The notes beneath the pieces were generated by a model. The model ran no database searches. It was not told the origin of the DNA and saw only the letters and a program-made list of their open reading frames with translations. From an uncultured Marvinbryantia sp. (GTDB lineage: Bacteria > Bacillota > Clostridia > Lachnospirales > Lachnospiraceae), in contig CAKRRF010000055.1 in the NCBI GenBank assembly GCA_934394985.1, positions 1 to 12,747 of the forward strand: 12,747 nt of DNA. The letters run 5' to 3'. Position numbers and translations under genes: made by a program. Below, in pieces: positions 1-5,602 of the stretch (positions within the stretch are counted from its first letter, which is position 1; each line of letters starts with the position of its first letter).

Positions 1-915
1 TATTTCGGTATTATCCTTTTGCTGGTAATGCTGGTGGCTTTTTGGGCCATATTTAAACTTCTGGCTCCGGCGACATTTGGATCACCGGACAAGCTGGCTA
101 CTTATATGAAGTCAGCATTGATTTATGCAGTAGGCGGCTGCGGTCTGTATTTCATTTGTGTTATGGGACCTTTTGATATGAGTGTAGGTGCCAATATCGT
201 ACTTTCCTCTATTATTGCATGTAATGCAAGTGTACGTTTTGGATACCTGGGACTGATCATTGCACCGATCCTCTGTGGTACGTTGATTGGACTGATCAAT
301 GGTCTTGTTTATATTAAGTTACATATTTCTTCCCTGATTGTTACAGTGGCACTGTCTCTGATCTATGAGGCCTTAAGTGTATATGCGACCAATGGAAAGA
401 ATGTAATTCTGGATATCGGTTTCCGAGCATTTGGAGATTATCCGGCAAACCTGATTCTGGCTGTGCTGGCCTATCTGCTTTGTGCATTTATACTAAAGTA
501 CACAAAGGTTGGTACTTATACTTACGCTATCGGAAGTAATGAAGTTATTGCCAAAAATATGGGCGTCAATGTACCAAAGTATAAAGTTGTAGCTTTCACT
601 CTGGCAGGTCTGTTCTTCGGAATTCAGGCAATCCTGACCATCAGTTTTGGAACGTCTATGACATCTGCATCCAATCTGTCTTCCATGAGCCGAAACTTCA
701 CACCTTTGATGGGAACTTTCTTCGGACTGGCTTTTAAGAAATATGGTCATCCGGTTATTGCTATCGTCATTGGAGAGATGATTATTCAGCTGATGTTTAA
801 CGGATTCGTAGCACTGGGGGCACCGACTACCATTCAGAATGTGGTAACAGGTGCAGCACTGCTTCTGATTGTAGCACTTACTACCAAGCCGGTCAAAGGC
901 ATGGTTGTGAAGTAG
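1..915 (+). CDS. CUT2-type sugar ABC transporter permease (5'-truncated)
   Basis: Integral membrane permease of the RbsC/BPD_transp_2 family, forming part of the channel of a ribose/simple-sugar-type ABC importer. Reading frame 1 is open from base 1 and begins inside a hydrophobic segment, so the true start lies upstream; the TTG at 19 is not a convincing start. The remaining 304 residues are mostly hydrophobic helices. Family marks are GPFDMSVGA (like GGIDLSVG), GLINGLVYIKLHISSLIVT, and AIGSNEVIAKNMGV, the cytoplasmic loop that contacts the ATPase. Where relatives carry an LGG-x3-GG loop near the C-terminus, this protein has MGTFFGLAFKKYG, so it is a divergent member. It ends 12 bases before the ATPase gene. 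Both permeases here end in G-M-[VI]-V-K, which hints at a shared origin. The substrate is unknown. Confidence 0.9.
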   Translation, partial: YFGIILLLVMLVAFWAIFKLLAPATFGSPDKLATYMKSALIYAVGGCGLYFICVMGPFDMSVGANIVLSSIIACNASVRFGYLGLIIAPILCGTLIGLINGLVYIKLHISSLIVTVALSLIYEALSVYATNGKNVILDIGFRAFGDYPANLILAVLAYLLCAFILKYTKVGTYTYAIGSNEVIAKNMGVNVPKYKVVAFTLAGLFFGIQAILTISFGTSMTSASNLSSMSRNFTPLMGTFFGLAFKKYGHPVIAIVIGEMIIQLMFNGFVALGAPTTIQNVVTGAALLLIVALTTKPVKGMVVK

Positions 916-927
916 GAGGGAGACAGT

Positions 928-2424
928 ATGGGTGAAGTATTATTAAAAGCAGAAAAAATTGATAAACATTTTGGAATCACACATGCGCTGGATCATGTTT
1001 CCATTACTTTTAACAAAGGTGAGATTCATGCACTGATTGGAGAAAACGGATCTGGAAAGTCCACACTGACTTCCTGTCTGACCGGTATTTACAAGAAGGA
1101 TTCCGGAACCTTTATCCTGGATGGCAAAGAAGTTTCGGCAACAAACCAGGTAGATGGTAATCATCAGGGTGTGGCAATTATCGTACAGGAGATCGGAACG
1201 CTGTCCGGTCTGACCGTAGCAGAAAATATTTTCCTTGGCAATGAGGATCAGTTCACCAAGTTCGGTATCAAGAATACGGCAGCTATGAACAAAAAAGCTC
1301 AGGAATATCTGAACAGTTATGGATTCAACTACATCGATGCGGCTAAGACGATTGATGACTATAACTTTGAAGACCGTAAGCTGATCGAGATTGTAAAATC
1401 CACTTACTTTAATCCGAAGGTATTGGTTGTTGACGAGACTACCACAGCTCTTGGACAGAAAGGACGTGAAGAACTTTTCAAGGTCATGCACAGAATGCGT
1501 GATATGGGAAGCTGTGTGATCTTCATTTCCCATGACCTGGAAGAAGTTATCGAGCAGTCTGACCAGATCAGTGTACTGCGAGACGGTATATACATTGGAA
1601 CTATTACGAAAGAAGAAGCAACACCAGATCGTCTGAAACAGCTGATGGTAGGACGTGAGATCGGTAATAACTATTATCGTACCGATTATGGTGAGAAGGT
1701 CTCTGATGAAGTGGTAATCTCTGTAAAAAATGTAAGTGTAAAGGGACAGATCAATAATTTATCCCTGGATCTGCACAAGGGCGAGATTCTTGGTATCGGC
1801 GGACTTTCCGAATGCGGTATGCATGAAGTTGGAAAAGCCATTTTCGGAGCATCCTATTTCCGTGAGGGAAGTGTCACTCTGGGAGATGGCACACCGATCA
1901 ATTCCATTCCGGATGCCATCAAACACAGTATGGCTTATGCATCAAAGGACAGAGATAATGAATCTCTGGTCATTAATGATACTATTTGTGAAAACATCTG
2001 CCTGCCATCCCTGGAGGATCTGAAAAAGGGTGGCATTTTAAGAGGCAAAACCATGAAGGAATTTGCGGACAGGTTTGCAAAGCAGATGAGTACCAAGATG
2101 ACCGGTGTAGACCAGTTTGTTTCTGCACTTTCCGGGGGTAACAAACAGAAGGTTGTTCTGGCCAGATGGATTGGCAAAGATTCAGATCTGATTATCTTGG
2201 ATTCCCCGACCCGTGGTATTGATGTCAAAGTAAAAGCTGATATTTATGCGATGATGAACCGTATGCGTAAAGAAGGAAAGTCTATTATCATGATTTCGGA
2301 AGAGATCATGGAGCTGCTTGGTATGGCAGACCGTATTCTGATTATGAAAGATGGTAAGATAAATGGCGAATTCCTGCGTTCTGAAGAACTTCGGGATACG
2401 GATCTGATTGATAATATGATTTAG
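928..2424 (+). CDS. CUT2-type sugar ABC transporter ATP-binding protein with two NBDs (RbsA/MglA-like)
   Basis: Cytoplasmic ATPase of 498 residues that drives the flanking permeases; length and two-domain layout match RbsA/MglA/XylG. NBD1 has a full Walker A (GENGSGKST, 38-46), Q-loop Q87, Walker B VLVVDE (165-170) and the switch histidine H202. Its signature motif is degraded (YNFEDRK, 145-151, instead of LSxGxxQ), and DEPT has become DETT. NBD2 has a degraded Walker A (GGLSECGMHE, 291-300, no lysine), a normal LSGGNKQK signature (401-408), and Walker B ILDS (423-426), with serine replacing the catalytic glutamate. One composite site (NBD1 Walker motifs plus NBD2 signature) should therefore hydrolyse ATP, and the other should not. 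The start is supported by AGGAGGG 7 bases before ATG. The substrate cannot be inferred. Confidence 0.93.
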   Translation: MGEVLLKAEKIDKHFGITHALDHVSITFNKGEIHALIGENGSGKSTLTSCLTGIYKKDSGTFILDGKEVSATNQVDGNHQGVAIIVQEIGTLSGLTVAENIFLGNEDQFTKFGIKNTAAMNKKAQEYLNSYGFNYIDAAKTIDDYNFEDRKLIEIVKSTYFNPKVLVVDETTTALGQKGREELFKVMHRMRDMGSCVIFISHDLEEVIEQSDQISVLRDGIYIGTITKEEATPDRLKQLMVGREIGNNYYRTDYGEKVSDEVVISVKNVSVKGQINNLSLDLHKGEILGIGGLSECGMHEVGKAIFGASYFREGSVTLGDGTPINSIPDAIKHSMAYASKDRDNESLVINDTICENICLPSLEDLKKGGILRGKTMKEFADRFAKQMSTKMTGVDQFVSALSGGNKQKVVLARWIGKDSDLIILDSPTRGIDVKVKADIYAMMNRMRKEGKSIIMISEEIMELLGMADRILIMKDGKINGEFLRSEELRDTDLIDNMI

Positions 2425-2436
2425 GGGGTACATAGA

Positions 2437-3402
2437 ATGGAATCAACAGTAAAAAAAGAGTCGGCAGAAAAGATTCCTTTTCTGGAACGGCCCATAGTAA
2501 GAACAATTCTTCCGATCGCGGGATTTGTAATCATTTGTGTATTGTTTGCAATTCTGACAGATGGAAAGCTGTTTAAACCGAAAAATATTTCTCTGCTGCT
2601 GAGTCAGTCCTATATGCTTCTGATTTCATCCATCGGAGTGTTCATGGTTATGACCATGGGCGGACTGGATTTCTCACAGGGATCCATGCTGGGCGTATGC
2701 TCTATCGTAGTATGCTGGCTGTCACATTACAATATTATTCTTGCCATTATCGGTGGTGTAATTGCCGGTGGACTGATTGGCCTGATGAATGGATATTTCA
2801 ATGTAAAACGTAAAATCACCAGCTTCATTGTAACAATCTGTAATATGTACCTGTTCCGTGGAGTGTGTGCGTATGCAACCACCAATTCTCCGGTATATGG
2901 TGTCAGTGATATTTCCAAATACAATACACTGCCATTCATGCTTACCTTTACCATTGTCATTTTCGTAGTGGCTTATCTGGTATTTACTTACACAGGACTT
3001 GGTTCCAGATTGAAAGCCATCGGAGCAGGAGAGACTGCAGCAAGATTTGCAGGTATCCGTGTAGAGCGCACCAAGATGCTGATCTACATGACAGCAGGAT
3101 GTATTACTGGACTGGCAGCTTTCATCAACTCTGTAAAAGTGGGATCCGTAACTTCTACAGCAGGTAATCAGCTGGAGACACAGATTATGATTGCACTGGT
3201 ACTTGGTGGAATGCCGGTAAACGGTGGTGCGAAAGTACGGTTCTATAACATTATTCTTGGCGTTATGACTTACAAAGTACTTTCCAGTGGTCTGGTTATG
3301 CTGATGATCCCGACACAGCTGCAACAGCTGATCTTAGGAATCATCTTCTTGATCGAAGTGGCACTGTTCAGTGACAGAAAGACCGGAATGATTGTGAAAT
3401 AG
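2437..3402 (+). CDS. CUT2-type sugar ABC transporter permease (second subunit)
   Basis: Second RbsC-family permease, 321 residues, the usual family length. A short charged cytoplasmic N-terminus (1-22) is followed by repeated hydrophobic helices. Conserved elements are GGLDFSQGSMLG (75-86), GLMNGYFNVKRKITSFIVT (115-133), the ATPase-contacting loop AIGAGETAARFAGI (194-207), and ALVLGGMPVNGG (253-264), close to the canonical LGG-x3-GG loop missing from the first permease. The ribosome binding site AGGGGG overlaps the ATPase stop codon and lies 8 bases before ATG, so the three genes form one operon. Having two different permeases around one double ATPase suggests a heterodimeric channel. No hairpin follows the stop; a tRNA promoter begins within about 30 bases. 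Confidence 0.93.
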   Translation: MESTVKKESAEKIPFLERPIVRTILPIAGFVIICVLFAILTDGKLFKPKNISLLLSQSYMLLISSIGVFMVMTMGGLDFSQGSMLGVCSIVVCWLSHYNIILAIIGGVIAGGLIGLMNGYFNVKRKITSFIVTICNMYLFRGVCAYATTNSPVYGVSDISKYNTLPFMLTFTIVIFVVAYLVFTYTGLGSRLKAIGAGETAARFAGIRVERTKMLIYMTAGCITGLAAFINSVKVGSVTSTAGNQLETQIMIALVLGGMPVNGGAKVRFYNIILGVMTYKVLSSGLVMLMIPTQLQQLILGIIFLIEVALFSDRKTGMIVK

Positions 3403-3436
3403 ATTAAAAAAAGTGTAATAGAATTAAAAAAAGTGT
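3403..3436 (+). repeat. Two 14-bp direct repeats with A-tracts upstream of the tRNA -35 box
   Basis: ATTAAAAAAAGTGT occurs at 3403-3416 and again at 3423-3436, exactly 20 bp apart (about two helical turns). The second copy runs into the -35 box TTGACA. Both contain AAAAAAGTG, which fits the proximal UP-element consensus AAAAAARNR recognised by the RNA polymerase alpha subunit. A role as UP element is inference. Confidence 0.75.
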
Positions 3437-3464
3437 TGACATTTGGTAGATAACGTTGTAGTAT
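3436..3464 (+). promoter_or_regulatory. Sigma-A promoter of tRNA-Glu
   Basis: The -35 box is TTGACA (3436-3441, perfect) and the -10 box is TAGTAT (3459-3464), separated by the optimal 17 bp. Transcription would start near 3471, about four bases before the mature tRNA 5' end, leaving a very short leader for RNase P. A-tract repeats lie directly upstream. Confidence 0.85.
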
Positions 3465-3474
3465 ATGTGAGTAC

Positions 3475-3546
3475 GGTTCGTTGGTCAAGCGGTTAAGACG
3501 CCGCCCTCTCACGGCGGAAACAGGGGTTCGATTCCCCTACGAACTG
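3475..3546 (+). tRNA. tRNA-Glu, anticodon CUC
   Basis: A complete cloverleaf can be folded by eye. The acceptor stem is 3475-3481 with 3539-3545, the D-stem GTC/GAC, the anticodon stem CCGCC/GGCGG (3501-3505 and 3513-3517), the variable loop 4 nt, and the T-stem AGGGG/CCCCT around loop TTCGATT. The anticodon loop CTCTCAC places CTC at 3508-3510, which reads GAG (Glu). G73 (3546) is the usual discriminator of bacterial tRNA-Glu. The next bases are CTCA, so the 3' CCA is not encoded and must be added by the CCA-adding enzyme. The terminal acceptor pair is a G1-U72 wobble. The gene has its own promoter and terminator but also lies downstream of an ABC operon with no visible terminator. Confidence 0.96.
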
Positions 3547-3556
3547 CTCACAAAAT

Positions 3557-3594
3557 AAAAAGCTCTCCTTAAGAGATTAAGGAGAGCTTTTTTT
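3557..3594 (+). terminator. Strong intrinsic terminator after tRNA-Glu
   Basis: AGCTCTCCTTAA (3561-3572) pairs perfectly with TTAAGGAGAGCT (3577-3588), giving a 12-bp stem capped by a GAGA tetraloop of the GNRA class. A run of T (3588-3594) follows. Four A residues at 3557-3560 can extend the stem and would give a U-tract on the other strand, so it could work in both directions. It ends the tRNA transcript and probably any read-through from the sugar operon. Confidence 0.93.
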
Positions 3595-3631
3595 GACACA
3601 GTAGATTGAATTTGAGAAATGGAGTGGCAGT

Positions 3632-5554
3632 ATGGCAAAGAAGAAAATCTATGATGCAGCAAGTATATCCGTGCTGGAGGGACTGGAAGCGGTTCGAAAG
3701 AGACCCGGTATGTACATTGGAAGCGTTTCCCGCAAGGGACTGAATCATCTGGTATATGAGATCGTGGATAATGCGGTAGATGAACATCTGGCCGGAGAGT
3801 GTGACAGGATTTTTGTATGTCTGGAAAAGGATGGTTCTGCCACAGTAGGGGATAACGGACGTGGTATTCCGGTGGGTATGCATGAAAAAGGTATGCCGGC
3901 AGAACGTCTGGTATTTACCACACTTCACGCCGGAGGAAAATTTGACAACAGCAATTATAAGACCAGCGGTGGTCTGCACGGAGTAGGTTCTTCTGTAGTG
4001 AATGCGTTGTCTACTTATCTGGATGTGAAAATCAGTCGGGAAGGTTATATTCATCATGACAGGTTTGAACGTGGAGTGCCGACCATTGAACTGGTAAACG
4101 GACTGCTTCCGACTCTTGGAAAGACAAAAGAGACCGGAACCTGTGTTAACTTTCTTCCAGATCCGGAAATTTTTGAAAAGACATACTTTTCTGCCGATGA
4201 GATCAAGAGCCGTCTTCATGAAACGGCCTATCTGAACCCTGCTCTGACTATCATCTTTGAAGACCGAAGACAGGTCGAATTAGATCATGAAGAATTTCAT
4301 GAACCGGATGGTATTCTGGGATTTGTGAAGGATCTGAATAAGAACAAAGAACTGGTAAATGAGGAACCAGTGTATTTCAAGGGAGAAAGTGAAGGCATTA
4401 CCGTGGAATGTGCTATTCAGTATGTGAATGAGTTCCATGAGAATGTTCTGGGCTTCTGTAACAATATTTACAATGCAGAGGGCGGTACACACTTGACCGG
4501 TTTCAAGACGGCATTTACCGGTATCATGAATACCTATGCCAGAGAAATAGGTATTCTGAAAGAAAAAGATGTGAATTTTACCGGAGCGGATATTCGAAAT
4601 GGTATGACAGCGGTGGTATCCATTAAACATCCGGCACCACGGTTTGAAGGCCAGACTAAGACAAAGCTGGATAATCAGGATGCTTCCAAGGCAGTTGCCA
4701 AGGTGGTCAGTGATGAAGCGGTGCTGTATTTTGATCGTAATCTGGAAGTGCTGAAGCAGGTGCTGAGCTGTGCGGAACGGGCAGCAAAGATTCGTAAGAC
4801 AGAGGAAAAAGCCAAGACGAATATGCTGACCAGACAGAAATATTCTTTTGATTCGAATGGCAAGTTGGCTAACTGTGAGAGCAGAAAACCCGAGCTGTGT
4901 GAGATCTTTATCGTAGAGGGAGATTCTGCTGGGGGATCGGCAAAAATGGCACGAAACAGAAATTATCAGGCAATTATGCCGATTCGCGGAAAGATACTGA
5001 ATGTGGAAAAAGCCAGCATTGATAAGGTATTGGCCAATGCAGAAATCAAGACTATGATAAACGCTTTTGGCTGTGGCTTTTCAGAAGGATATGGTAATGA
5101 TTTTGATATCACGAAGCTGCGTTATGATAAAATTATTATTATGGCCGATGCGGATGTGGACGGTGCGCATATCAGTACGTTGTTACTGACGTTGTTTTAC
5201 CGTTTTATGCCGGAGCTGATTTTTGAGGGACATGTATATATTGCCATGCCGCCACTTTATAAAGCCATGCCGTCCAGAGGAAAAGAAGAATACCTTTATG
5301 ATGACAAGGCACTGGAAAAATACAGAAAAACGCACAAAAATTTCACTCTTCAACGTTATAAAGGTCTGGGAGAAATGGATGCGGAGCAGCTGTGGGAAAC
5401 TACATTAAATCCAAAGACCCGGATTCTGAAACGCGTGGAGATCGAAGATGCCCGTATGGCATCCAGTGTCACTGAGATGCTGATGGGAACAGAAGTGCCG
5501 CCGAGACGTGCCTTTATTTATGAGCATGCACAGGATGCGGAACTGGATATCTAG
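3632..5554 (+). CDS. parE: Type IIA topoisomerase B subunit (topoisomerase IV ParE, possibly GyrB)
   Basis: ATPase subunit (640 residues) of a type IIA topoisomerase, partner of the next gene; it clamps and drives passage of one DNA duplex through another. The GHKL ATPase domain shows E43/N47 in YEIVDNAVDE, DNGRG (74-78), GGLHGVG (113-119) and the QTK loop (341-343). The Toprim domain shows EGDSAGGSAK (429-438, metal ligand E429) and DADVD (506-510), then the conserved QRYKGLGEM near 574-582. Length fits Gram-positive ParE/GyrB, without the proteobacterial GyrB insert. ATG follows GGAG by 7 bases. B subunits of gyrase and topoisomerase IV are hard to separate by eye. ParE is preferred because the partner lacks a GyrA box and the pair is not beside dnaA/recF; the C-terminus (LMGTEVPPRRAF) looks rather GyrB-like. 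Confidence 0.9.
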   Translation: MAKKKIYDAASISVLEGLEAVRKRPGMYIGSVSRKGLNHLVYEIVDNAVDEHLAGECDRIFVCLEKDGSATVGDNGRGIPVGMHEKGMPAERLVFTTLHAGGKFDNSNYKTSGGLHGVGSSVVNALSTYLDVKISREGYIHHDRFERGVPTIELVNGLLPTLGKTKETGTCVNFLPDPEIFEKTYFSADEIKSRLHETAYLNPALTIIFEDRRQVELDHEEFHEPDGILGFVKDLNKNKELVNEEPVYFKGESEGITVECAIQYVNEFHENVLGFCNNIYNAEGGTHLTGFKTAFTGIMNTYAREIGILKEKDVNFTGADIRNGMTAVVSIKHPAPRFEGQTKTKLDNQDASKAVAKVVSDEAVLYFDRNLEVLKQVLSCAERAAKIRKTEEKAKTNMLTRQKYSFDSNGKLANCESRKPELCEIFIVEGDSAGGSAKMARNRNYQAIMPIRGKILNVEKASIDKVLANAEIKTMINAFGCGFSEGYGNDFDITKLRYDKIIIMADADVDGAHISTLLLTLFYRFMPELIFEGHVYIAMPPLYKAMPSRGKEEYLYDDKALEKYRKTHKNFTLQRYKGLGEMDAEQLWETTLNPKTRILKRVEIEDARMASSVTEMLMGTEVPPRRAFIYEHAQDAELDI

Positions 5555-5602
5555 CAGATAAAGATATCCGTCAGATCGCTGGAATAAGATTGAGAGGTAA
5601 AA

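Noticed and set aside
19..21. TTG 19 as start of the first permease
   Set aside because: The frame is open and hydrophobic from base 1, and no ribosome binding site precedes it; the gene is simply cut by the window edge.
943..1533. 196-codon open frame on the - strand opposite the ABC ATPase
   Set aside because: It lies wholly opposite the Walker A to H-loop region of a conserved gene, with no recognisable motif.
928..2424. Broken (pseudogene) ATPase because several motifs are degraded
   Set aside because: The frame is full length with no stop or frameshift, and the altered motifs all belong to one composite site while the other is complete; this is specialised asymmetry, not decay.
3569..4219. 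216-codon open frame on the - strand opposite parE
   Set aside because: It overlaps the strong terminator and the conserved ATPase domain of parE. The translation has no recognisable domain and is a by-product of coding bias on the + strand.
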